Source: an uncultured Sutterella sp. (lineage in GTDB: Bacteria; Pseudomonadota; Gammaproteobacteria; Burkholderiales; Burkholderiaceae_F). From it: a DNA stretch of 8,769 nucleotides. The notes beneath the pieces were generated by a model. That model was not told where the DNA came from. It saw only the letters and a list, made by a program, of their open reading frames with translations, and searched no databases. This document shows positions 1-6,674 of the stretch, in pieces. The position numbers and the translations under genes are program-made. Position 1 is the first letter of the stretch. Every line of letters starts with the position of its first letter. The DNA lies in the NCBI GenBank assembly GCA_902477615.1, contig CABSHY010000040.1:1-8769 (forward strand), in the 5' to 3' direction.

Positions 1-127
1 AAATTACTGACTTTGTCAACTTATTTATCAATTTCACACGTTTTCGTGATGAACCAAAAACAATACTTCTTAGCAAAATCTTCTAAAATGTTATATCTAA
101 CAAATCCTTCGGATTCGCGCCTTATAT

Positions 128-147
128 CCTTTGGTTGAAACCAAAGG
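128..147 (+). terminator. Inverted repeat, possible terminator of an upstream gene
   Basis: CCTTTGGT and ACCAAAGG form a perfect 8-bp stem around a TGAA loop; the symmetry extends to 9 bp with a 2-nt centre. It is followed on the plus strand by only four T residues (148-151). This could be a weak intrinsic terminator for a gene lying left of the window, or an operator-like repeat. The minus strand has no T tract after the stem. Confidence 0.35.
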
Positions 148-172
148 TTTTACGGCTGTTTCTATAAAAAGC

Positions 173-186
173 ACACAATATTGTGT
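173..186. promoter_or_regulatory. 14-bp perfect palindrome, candidate operator
   Basis: ACACAAT is followed directly by its reverse complement ATTGTGT, giving a perfect spacer-less palindrome about 220 bp upstream of the stress protein gene. Spacer-less palindromes of this size often bind dimeric repressors or activators. It matches no regulator consensus that I can name with confidence. It may control usp or an upstream gene, or be chance in AT-rich DNA. Confidence 0.3.
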
Positions 187-403
187 ATCAGGGCTAGAAA
201 TCGTCATCAAATAAGGTTAAAGTGATTGTAAGGAGATTGAAGAATATTTTTCGAGTTTTTCGATGATTTTTCTTCACTGACCCGAGCTCTTTCTGCTCGA
301 AGACTGTTGTAAGTGGCCCTTTCGAGACCATGGTTCGCTTTACTGTCACATAGATGTAGAGTTTGAACTGAATTGTAAATTTTTAAATATAAAGGGATAG
401 TTT

Positions 404-1303
404 ATGAAGATCCTTATTCCCGTTGATGGTAGCGTTTACAGTGACAATGCGGTTGCTTTTGTTGCCAGTCGTACGACTTTGATCGGTCAAGATCCTGAAG
501 TTGTGCTTTTGAATGTCCAACCTCCGTTACCGGCTCGCGCCAGTCGCCTTGTTAGTCGTGAAGCACTTACTGACTACTACGAAGATGAAAGCGAAAAGGC
601 ATTCAAGGCTGTCCGTAATATTTTGAAGAAATCCGGCATGAAGGCTGAAGAAGTCTCCAAGATCGGTACGCCAGCTGAAGTGATTGCAGAAATCGCCGAA
701 AAGCGAAATGTCGACCTCTTGATCATGGGTTCTCACGGTCGCTCTGCCTTGAAGGGCTTGCTCTTTGGTTCTGTGACCAATGCCGTTTTGGCCTTGACGA
801 AGGTTCCGCTTTTGATGTTGCGGGACAAGAGTGCTCCTGAAAAGGATGCCCTGAACGTCGGCATCGCCGTTGACGGTTCTGATTTCGGTACGGCCGCTGT
901 TAATTACGCTGTTAAGCAATTGCCTCTCTTCGGTGGCAAGGATGCAACGTTCCATATCATCAATACGGTGAGCGATTATGCCGGTGCCGTTATGCCCGAC
1001 ATGACCGGTATGGCATTGCCCGCCTTGAGCGAAGACGAAGTCGTTGAATTACAAAAGAGCGAATTTGCTGAAGCCGTTAATCCCGTGCTTCCGCTTTTCG
1101 AACAAGCCGGTGTCAAGCCCAAGGAAGTTTGCTTGGTCGGTAACCCCGGTGACGAAATCGCTGCTTACTGCAAGAAGCGCGAACTCGATATTTTGGTGAT
1201 GGGTTCTCACGGTTATGGTCGCTTCAAGAGCGCCGTGATGGGTTCAACTGCCATGCGCATTGCTTCCATTGCCGATATCCCGTTGCTCATTATCCGCAAG
1301 TAA
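404..1303 (+). CDS. Universal stress protein, tandem UspA domains
   Basis: A 299-residue cytoplasmic protein made of two UspA domains, residues about 1-140 and 150-299. Each domain starts with a beta strand ending in an Asp (PVDGS around D8, AVDGS around D157). Each also carries the ATP-binding signature G-2x-G-9x-G-S: G109/G112/G122-S123 in the first and G267/G270/G280-S281 in the second. Both halves therefore look able to bind nucleotide, whereas in many tandem Usps one half is degenerate. Family members help cells survive starvation, oxidative or respiratory stress, often as dimers; the specific role here is unknown. The ATG at 404 is preceded by a good Shine-Dalgarno (AAGGGA, 392-397). 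The gene is monocistronic by appearance, with a hairpin 28 nt after the stop. Lysine is encoded by AAG in 20 of 21 cases, suggesting translational selection and high expression. Confidence 0.93.
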   Translation: MKILIPVDGSVYSDNAVAFVASRTTLIGQDPEVVLLNVQPPLPARASRLVSREALTDYYEDESEKAFKAVRNILKKSGMKAEEVSKIGTPAEVIAEIAEKRNVDLLIMGSHGRSALKGLLFGSVTNAVLALTKVPLLMLRDKSAPEKDALNVGIAVDGSDFGTAAVNYAVKQLPLFGGKDATFHIINTVSDYAGAVMPDMTGMALPALSEDEVVELQKSEFAEAVNPVLPLFEQAGVKPKEVCLVGNPGDEIAAYCKKRELDILVMGSHGYGRFKSAVMGSTAMRIASIADIPLLIIRK

Positions 1304-1330
1304 GACTTGTAATTTAATCGATTGAGGCAG

Positions 1331-1361
1331 AAGCCACAGTGCGCGTAACGTACTGTGGCTT
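1331..1361 (+). terminator. Strong hairpin, likely terminator of usp
   Basis: AAGCCACAGT (1331-1340) pairs perfectly with ACTGTGGCTT (1352-1361). The stem extends by one G-U and two G-C pairs to 13 bp, closing on a CGTAA loop (1344-1348). What follows is T-rich but interrupted (TCCTATATTTAT), so the U tract is imperfect. The position 28 nt after the usp stop fits an intrinsic terminator. It also ends only 10 nt before the likely MFS start codon, so it could influence expression of that gene. Confidence 0.65.
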
Positions 1362-1371
1362 TCCTATATTT

Positions 1372-2565
1372 ATGACTTGGCCCACTCAGATTCTTAAGAT
1401 TGTTCTATTAACGGTCATCGTCCATATCGGATGCGTGACCAATCGTGTTACCTGCTCACTGGATGCGTTGTACGAACAGGCTTCTGCGCTCGAAGTGGGC
1501 ATTATGATGGCGCTTTTTGCCTTTGTTCCGGCCTTATTTGCCATTCGGTGCGGTCAATGGATCGATAACATCGGGCCGAAGAAACCCATCCTTTATGGCG
1601 TATTGACCTCAGCCGTTGCATCCACGATTCCCTCTGCTTTGCCGACGAGCGTCTATGGCTTGTGGCCTTTGTACCTTGCTTGCATTATTAATGGCGTGGG
1701 TCTGATGCTATTGGCGATGGCCATTCAACAATTAATTGGATATCTATCTAACGATCGCAACCGCACGACGCACTTTGCCATTTTGGCAATGGGCTTTTCA
1801 GCGGCCGGCTTCACCGCTCCGATTATTGGCGGCTACTTCATTGACTTCATTAGCTATCGCAGCGCTTATGTCTTTGCGCTCTCGACAGCCTTAACAGGTT
1901 TATGCATTTTCCTTTTTGCCGTCAAGAAACTCTTACCGGATGCGTGGAGCAATAAAAAGCCTCCCCGTCGCAAAGGCAACTTTGAGTTAATGCGCATCCC
2001 TCACGTCAGAAATGTACTGATAGTAAGCTCCTTCATGTCCATGGCGTGGGATTTACAGAACTTTATGATCCCGATTTACGGGACATCCATTGGATTGAGT
2101 GCAACGCAAATCGGTTGGATTTTGGGCTTTTTCGCTTCGGCCACCTTTGTCGTTCGACTCTTTATGCCTTGGATTGCCAAGCATTTGACGGAATGGCAAA
2201 CGCTCACCTTTGCCTTTAGCTTTGGGGCGTTAAGCTACTTCCTCTTCCCGCTTTTTGATGACTTCTACGCGCTTTGTGCCGTAGCATTTCTCTTAGGCTT
2301 AGCACTTGGATCTTCACAACCCAATGTGATGTCGTTGCTTCACACGCAATCGCCCGAAGGCCGTGTGGGCGAAGCATTGGGATTGCGCACGATGCTCATT
2401 AATGTCTGCCACACCACATTGCCGATTTTATTTGGTGCTGCAGGGACTGTGATTGGTGCAGGAGCAGTATTGATGAGCGTGGCAAGCCTCATGGGAGGCG
2501 TCGCTTGGTTTACGACGCGTTGCCAAAAGGTCTCAAAAGTGGTTTCGACGGAAGAAAAAAGTTAA
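1372..2565 (+). CDS. MFS transporter (major facilitator superfamily)
   Basis: An inner-membrane secondary transporter of about 397 residues with the hydrophobic pattern of a 12-TM MFS protein. The loop between TM2 and TM3 carries the MFS motif A variant GQWIDNIGPKK (residues 61-71). A basic cytoplasmic loop (NKKPPRRKG) separates the two six-helix halves. The substrate cannot be told from sequence; the layout resembles drug/metabolite efflux MFS_1 members. I chose ATG 1372. The in-frame GTG at 1339 would start inside the stem of the preceding hairpin and add 11 non-hydrophobic residues. Neither start has a clear Shine-Dalgarno, which is unusual here since the neighbouring usp, ppk and dsb genes do. 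The stop codon directly abuts the stop of the convergent ppx gene. Either the gene has a promoter overlapping the hairpin, possibly giving a very short leader, or it depends on read-through from usp. Confidence 0.85.
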   Translation: MTWPTQILKIVLLTVIVHIGCVTNRVTCSLDALYEQASALEVGIMMALFAFVPALFAIRCGQWIDNIGPKKPILYGVLTSAVASTIPSALPTSVYGLWPLYLACIINGVGLMLLAMAIQQLIGYLSNDRNRTTHFAILAMGFSAAGFTAPIIGGYFIDFISYRSAYVFALSTALTGLCIFLFAVKKLLPDAWSNKKPPRRKGNFELMRIPHVRNVLIVSSFMSMAWDLQNFMIPIYGTSIGLSATQIGWILGFFASATFVVRLFMPWIAKHLTEWQTLTFAFSFGALSYFLFPLFDDFYALCAVAFLLGLALGSSQPNVMSLLHTQSPEGRVGEALGLRTMLINVCHTTLPILFGAAGTVIGAGAVLMSVASLMGGVAWFTTRCQKVSKVVSTEEKS

Positions 2566-4218
2566 CTATTCTTCGATGATCGTGATGGTGGATTCCGGTG
2601 TTTCTTCATGGAAATCCACGTCCACCGTCTCACCCAACACCTTCTTTAAGTGTTTCTTGAGTTTTTCCAACGTGCTCTTTTCAATGGGCGCAGGCGCTTG
2701 AGCATTGACTTCAAGAACTAATCCATGAGGCTTTCTCACAAAGCGCGCCTCTTTGACTAAAGAACGATGCGTGCGATCCAAGTTTTCAGCCAAGAAAAGC
2801 GAAAGACCGGCCATCTTTTCAGCTTGTGTCACCACGGAGCCTTCGAGGAACTGCGGTAAAGTCGATGACGGTCGTCCGTGCATAAAGACCATGCGTGCCA
2901 TCACCAAAATTTCATGTTCTGTAAATCCCAAAAGGGAGCTGTGGCGCACTAAGTAGGCCCCATGCTCATGATGGCGATCGTAACCGATATCGATACCAAT
3001 GTCGTGCATACGGGCAGCGTAGCCCAAGAGCTCTTCTAAGCCCTCTTGAGCGACACACAATTTTTCTTCAATGGCTGAAGCATAGATACCTAATGCCAAT
3101 TGCTTTAGGTGTTTAGCATGAGGCTTTTGATAGTGATGACGTTTTGCTAAACGCTTCACGCTCTTGCGGCGCCAATAGTTTTCTTTTTGACCTTCTTTGG
3201 GATAGTGGCGTTCGATGTAATCAACCACCTGACCGTCTTGAAGGTTGCTAGCGGTCACGATGACGCTCTCGAGCTTTAAAGCCTTTAATAATTGCACCAA
3301 AATGGCCGCACCACCAACAATCACTTCAGCTCGAGCGGGACTCAATCCAGCTTGGGTACGGCGTTGCACCATGGTCATTTGACATAAAGTTTTAGCGGCA
3401 CTTTCTAAGTCTGCCAACGGCAAAATGACCCCTTCAGCACACACTTCTAAGGGATTCGTCGCTACTCGTTGTGATTGGGCAAAAGCCATTAACGCTTGAG
3501 CCGTCCCGCTACTGGCAACAGCGGCTCGATAATCGACAGCTTTAATGTCAGCCAAGGCATATTGCATCTTTCGCAAGGCCAAAGCTTGCATCTTTTCAAA
3601 AACGGTTGTACTCACCTTCCCCGTCTTGGTTTGGGTAAAAGCGTCTGTCACCATCACGCAACCGACATTTAAGCTTTCAAGCACTTCGATGTCACTGCGA
3701 GAAGACACCGAGAGCTCGGTACTCCCACCACCGATATCGATAAAAAGGAAAGCGTCTTTCGTTTTGGGGAAGGCATCCCAAATCCCCACGCGAATCAAGC
3801 GAGCCTCTTCCTCACCGGAAATAACACTTAAGTCCATACCGGTTTTGGCTTTGACTTCATCAACAAAGGCTTGGCTATTTTTGGCAATGCGAAGCGCCGC
3901 CGTCCCCACAGCTACGATTTCCTTCACACCGAAAGACTCGCAAACCTTCACAAACTCATCTAGGCACGTGAGCGCACGAGCCATCGCTTGAGGTTGAAGT
4001 TCTTTCGTTTCAAACGCCTTTTCCCCCAAGCGAACCATGCTTTTAACACGATCGAGAATCGTCACACGACCGCGAACATCAAATTCCACAATCGTTAAAC
4101 GGGACGAGTTACTGCCCAAGTCCACAAATCCCACACGTTTAACGGTCGGATTAGGACGAACAAAACCCGTCGTCTCCAGTTGCTCATCTTTTAAATCGGT
4201 ATAAGCTTTCTGCGTCAT
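2566..4218 (-). CDS. ppx: Exopolyphosphatase / pppGpp phosphohydrolase (Ppx/GppA family)
   Basis: A cytoplasmic enzyme of about 550 residues that removes terminal phosphate from polyphosphate, or converts pppGpp to ppGpp in GppA-type members. Numbering here is from the GTG alternative. The ASKHA-fold phosphate loops are intact: DLGSNSSRL (35-43), VGTAALR (107-113), the Glu-rich GEEEARLI segment that holds the catalytic Glu (137-144) and DIGGGSTEL (163-171). The C-terminal part is an HD-type helical domain with MHDIG (H407, D408) and a later HHEHG. Start: ATG 4218 has AAAGG nine nt upstream; GTG 4224, two codons earlier, has AGGA seven nt upstream, so both are possible. The Shine-Dalgarno overlaps the ppk stop codon, and ppk ends 15 nt upstream of the ATG, so the genes are almost certainly co-transcribed. 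That context favours Ppx over GppA. The 3' end abuts the convergent MFS gene with no room for a terminator. Confidence 0.9.
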   Translation of the reverse strand: MTQKAYTDLKDEQLETTGFVRPNPTVKRVGFVDLGSNSSRLTIVEFDVRGRVTILDRVKSMVRLGEKAFETKELQPQAMARALTCLDEFVKVCESFGVKEIVAVGTAALRIAKNSQAFVDEVKAKTGMDLSVISGEEEARLIRVGIWDAFPKTKDAFLFIDIGGGSTELSVSSRSDIEVLESLNVGCVMVTDAFTQTKTGKVSTTVFEKMQALALRKMQYALADIKAVDYRAAVASSGTAQALMAFAQSQRVATNPLEVCAEGVILPLADLESAAKTLCQMTMVQRRTQAGLSPARAEVIVGGAAILVQLLKALKLESVIVTASNLQDGQVVDYIERHYPKEGQKENYWRRKSVKRLAKRHHYQKPHAKHLKQLALGIYASAIEEKLCVAQEGLEELLGYAARMHDIGIDIGYDRHHEHGAYLVRHSSLLGFTEHEILVMARMVFMHGRPSSTLPQFLEGSVVTQAEKMAGLSLFLAENLDRTHRSLVKEARFVRKPHGLVLEVNAQAPAPIEKSTLEKLKKHLKKVLGETVDVDFHEETPESTITIIEE

Positions 4219-4233
4219 AACCACTGACCTTTC

Positions 4234-6507
4234 CTAGTACAAATGCTTTGTATGATGGCTAGCACTTTGAGAATCAATGCGCTTGTTGGTTCTGAAGGGA
4301 CGCAAGCGCGTGTACGTACCATCGGCATTCATCTGCCAAGCTTGTTCCGTATCGTTTAATTGCAATTGCAAAATACGTTCCATGATGTTTTTACGAATCT
4401 TGGCGCTTGAAATCGGTGCCAGAACTTCAATACGGCCATTGAGGTTACGGTTCATCATGTCGGCACTGCCAATGTACATTTGCTCGTCACCGTTGTGGTT
4501 AAACCAATACACACGTGCGTGCTCAAGGTAGCGGCCTACAATGGAGCGAACGGTAATATTTTCCGACAAACCGGGAACCCCTGGGCGCAAGCAACAAATA
4601 CCGCGCACCAGGCATTCAATCTTCACACCGGCTAACGATGCACGATAAAGCTCAGCAATGATGCCACCGTCGACCAATTGGTTGCACTTCAAAATAATGT
4701 GACCATTGCCGTGTTCTTGATGCAAACGAATTTCATCGTCAATTAATTTCATCAAAGACGGACGTAACGTATTGGGCGAAACCAAAATCTTGCGATAGGT
4801 ATCGACTCGACCGCAACCGGTCATCACGTTAAACAAATCGGTCACATCGGCACAGATATCCTCATCGTCGGTCAAAATGCCCAAGTCCGTGTAAATCTTG
4901 GCTGACGACGCATTGTAGTTACCGGTAGCCACGTGAACATAGCGACGAATGCCATCGGCCTCACGGCGAACGACCAAACAAAGCTTGGCGTGGATCTTTA
5001 AGCCCACAAAACCGTAGACCACATTAACGCCTGCTCGTTCCAACTCTTCGGCCCAGTTGATGTTTCGTTCTTCGTCAAAGCGAGCCTTTAATTCCACCAC
5101 AGCCGTTACTTGCTTGCCACGACGACGGGCTTCCAACAAACTGCGGATAACGGGCGAGTCGCTGCCGCAACGGTAAAGCGTTTGTTTAATGGCCACGACC
5201 TTCGGGTCGCGTGCGGCTTGTTCAATGAAATTGAGCACACCTTGGAAGCGATCATAGGGGTGATACATCACGATGTCTTGCTTGCGAATAGCGGCAAAAC
5301 AGTCGTTTTCCATATCCAACTCTTTCACAAGTTTTGTGCGATCAGGCTTATATTGCAACTTCGGTCGATCAATGCAACCGAGGCCCATAAAGGCAGAAAA
5401 TGCCAAAGGAATCTTTTGCTTATAGACTTGATGGGGTTTGACATCCAAATATTCGATCAAAAGGTCAGCCAAACGAACCGGAATTCCGCGCCCCATTTCA
5501 ACGCGGATGATGTCACCGAAGCGACGTTGGTCCACGTAGTCGCGGACAGCTGCCAACAAGTCATCGGCTTCGTCTTCTTCGATTTCCACGTCGGGATTAC
5601 GCGTAACTCGGAATTGACCCACCGCTTTAACATTAAAGCCCGGGAAGAGTCGATGCATACGCTCTTCAACCAAATCTTCAATCAAAACAACATCGACTTC
5701 GGTATAGCCCGGATCAAAACTCAAATCAGGATGAATTTCTTCCTTGCCGTGCGGCAAGAAAAGGAATCGCGGTAAGTTATCCGGACACTTCAAGCGTGCA
5801 TGACGAACATCCTTGGGATTTTTCGCATCCACCAATTCCATGATGAAGTTAATGCTCAAGTTGGAAACGAGCGGGAAGGGGTGCCCGGAGTCAATCACTT
5901 GTGGCGTTAAGACCGGATAGATATCGCTATCGTAAAACGCATCCAACGCTTGACGCTTTTTCTCGGCAAGGTCTGCGTATTTGACGATACGAATCGCCTT
6001 TTTTTCCAGGGCCGGCACAATTTGTTTTTTCCAAACAAGCTCGGCTTCATCGCAAATTTCACGCACGCGACGACCGATTTCTGAGAATTGACGGCGAGGA
6101 GAAAGTTTATCAGCGCCCGTTGGGTCCGCACCGCTTTGCACTTGCTTCCAAACGTTGGCTACGCGCACCATGAAAAATTCATCGAGATTGTTATAAAAAA
6201 TCGACAAGAATTTCACACGTTCCAAAAGCGGAACAGTTGCGTCTTTGGCTTGCTCTAAAACCTTGCTGTCAAAATCAATCCAATTGATTTCACGATTTAA
6301 GTAGTAGGCAGGATCGGTCACATCCACGGGCTTTGCGCTCGAAGACACATTGACACTTTTGACTGTTTTGGCGGGCTTGGCAGAAGAGGAGGTCTTCGTG
6401 CGACGCACTACCGGCTTTTTAGCGGCTCGTGCAGGAGCTTTCACCTCGTCTTTTTTGACCGGTTCTTCACTCACAACTAACTTAATCTCTGCATTTTCGG
6501 CGGGCAT
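4234..6507 (-). CDS. ppk1: Polyphosphate kinase 1
   Basis: A 757-residue Ppk1 that reversibly transfers the gamma phosphate of ATP onto polyphosphate, usually as a membrane-associated oligomer. After a lysine/serine/alanine-rich extension (1-64), the protein shows the Ppk N domain (YLNREINWIDF, 69-79; NNLDEFFMVRV, 106-116), the head domain, and two PLD-like C-terminal domains. The catalytic His is H506 in KIHAK and the second conserved His is H663 in LEHARVYWF. Both lie 71 residues beyond E. coli H435 and H592 as I recall that numbering, so the core appears full length. SADMMNRNLNGRIEV (681-695) is also typical. E. coli Ppk is about 688 residues, so the excess is essentially the N-terminal tail. 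The ATG has a good Shine-Dalgarno (AAGGA, six nt spacing), so the tail is probably translated. It is first gene of the ppk-ppx operon, behind a candidate Pho box. Confidence 0.96.
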   Translation of the reverse strand: MPAENAEIKLVVSEEPVKKDEVKAPARAAKKPVVRRTKTSSSAKPAKTVKSVNVSSSAKPVDVTDPAYYLNREINWIDFDSKVLEQAKDATVPLLERVKFLSIFYNNLDEFFMVRVANVWKQVQSGADPTGADKLSPRRQFSEIGRRVREICDEAELVWKKQIVPALEKKAIRIVKYADLAEKKRQALDAFYDSDIYPVLTPQVIDSGHPFPLVSNLSINFIMELVDAKNPKDVRHARLKCPDNLPRFLFLPHGKEEIHPDLSFDPGYTEVDVVLIEDLVEERMHRLFPGFNVKAVGQFRVTRNPDVEIEEDEADDLLAAVRDYVDQRRFGDIIRVEMGRGIPVRLADLLIEYLDVKPHQVYKQKIPLAFSAFMGLGCIDRPKLQYKPDRTKLVKELDMENDCFAAIRKQDIVMYHPYDRFQGVLNFIEQAARDPKVVAIKQTLYRCGSDSPVIRSLLEARRRGKQVTAVVELKARFDEERNINWAEELERAGVNVVYGFVGLKIHAKLCLVVRREADGIRRYVHVATGNYNASSAKIYTDLGILTDDEDICADVTDLFNVMTGCGRVDTYRKILVSPNTLRPSLMKLIDDEIRLHQEHGNGHIILKCNQLVDGGIIAELYRASLAGVKIECLVRGICCLRPGVPGLSENITVRSIVGRYLEHARVYWFNHNGDEQMYIGSADMMNRNLNGRIEVLAPISSAKIRKNIMERILQLQLNDTEQAWQMNADGTYTRLRPFRTNKRIDSQSASHHTKHLY

Positions 6508-6542
6508 AAGAGTTCCTTACTTAACAAGTACTTTAAGTGCAC

Positions 6543-6576
6543 ATTGTGACCTAACAATATGACAATCAGATGACAC
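6543..6576 (-). promoter_or_regulatory. Candidate Pho-box promoter of ppk1-ppx
   Basis: On the minus strand GTGTCAT (6576-6570), a 4-nt spacer CTGA, then TTGTCAT (6565-6559) form two direct repeats 11 bp apart. Each matches 6 of 7 positions of the PhoB half-site CTGTCAT. Exactly 10 nt further downstream lies CACAAT (6548-6543), a 4/6 match to the sigma-70 -10 hexamer, as in PhoB-activated promoters where the box replaces the -35. A third, degenerate GGTCAC lies between. The site is about 50-70 bp upstream of the ppk1 ATG. PhoB control of ppk is known in enterobacteria; here it is inferred from sequence. Confidence 0.6.
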
Positions 6577-6597
6577 TTTCACTATTACTTTTACTTT
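6574..6597. repeat. Four tandem imperfect hexamers next to the Pho box
   Basis: On the plus strand CACTTT, CACTAT, TACTTT and TACTTT follow one another without a gap; a further CACTAT lies at 6600-6605, 2 nt out of phase. Read on the ppk1 strand they are AAAGTA, AAAGTA, ATAGTG, AAAGTG and run straight into the Pho box, sharing three bases with it. The AT-rich tract sits upstream of the promoter, where an UP-element or an additional regulator site would lie. It could also be low-complexity drift. Confidence 0.4.
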
Positions 6598-6637
6598 AAC
6601 ACTATCGGTTTGATTTTTTGACGCCAAAGTAAGCAAA

Positions 6638-6659
6638 AGCCCCGAAAATCTTCGAGGCT
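6638..6659 (-). terminator. Intrinsic terminator of the DsbG-like gene
   Basis: On the minus strand AGCCTCGAA pairs with TTCGGGGCT (9 bp, one T-G wobble) around a GATT loop, followed by TTTTG. It begins 15 nt after the stop codon at 6675. It separates the dsb-like gene from the ppk1 promoter. An outer perfect 9-bp inverted repeat, TTTTTTGAC (6614-6622) and GTCAAAAAA (6663-6671), encloses it. Confidence 0.7.
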
Positions 6660-6674
6660 CTTGTCAAAAAACAA

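Larger units (their letters stand above)
1..403. other. Non-coding AT-rich region upstream of the usp gene
   Basis: No credible coding region was seen on either strand; stop codons are frequent in every frame. The stretch contains a perfect inverted repeat (128-147), a 14-bp perfect palindrome (173-186), a T-rich direct repeat in which TTTTTCGA occurs at 247-254 and 256-263 with a further TTTTTC at 267-272, and a weaker inverted repeat CGAGC/GCTCG (283-287 and 295-299). These could be the terminator of a gene left of the window plus control sites for the stress protein gene, but no convincing -35/-10 pair could be assigned. Confidence 0.6.

Noticed and set aside
103..115. AATCC-TTC-GGATT short hairpin
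   Set aside because: Only five base pairs with a three-base loop and no T tract; expected by chance in this composition.
363..391. TTGAAC plus an AT-rich -10-like stretch just before usp
   Set aside because: The spacing is poor, and the transcript start would fall on the Shine-Dalgarno, leaving no usable leader.
1..403. FNR/ANR-type box (TTGAT-N4-ATCAA) that might control usp
   Set aside because: I looked for both half-sites; single halves occur but never at the required spacing.
527..955. A 142-codon minus-strand frame inside the usp gene
   Set aside because: The opposite strand encodes two complete UspA domains with intact ATP motifs; the frame has no independent support.
1339..1371. GTG start at 1339 for the MFS transporter
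   Set aside because: It lies inside the stem of the terminator-like hairpin, has no Shine-Dalgarno, and adds 11 residues with no MFS character; ATG 1372 gives a normal N terminus.
3545..3991. A 148-codon plus-strand frame inside ppx
   Set aside because: It overlaps the conserved Ppx phosphate-binding motifs on the opposite strand, and the translation is serine-rich low-information sequence typical of a shadow frame.
5110..5775. A 221-codon open frame on the plus strand inside ppk1
   Set aside because: It is antisense to conserved Ppk1 domains, has no recognisable protein features, and is explained by codon bias of the real gene on the other strand.
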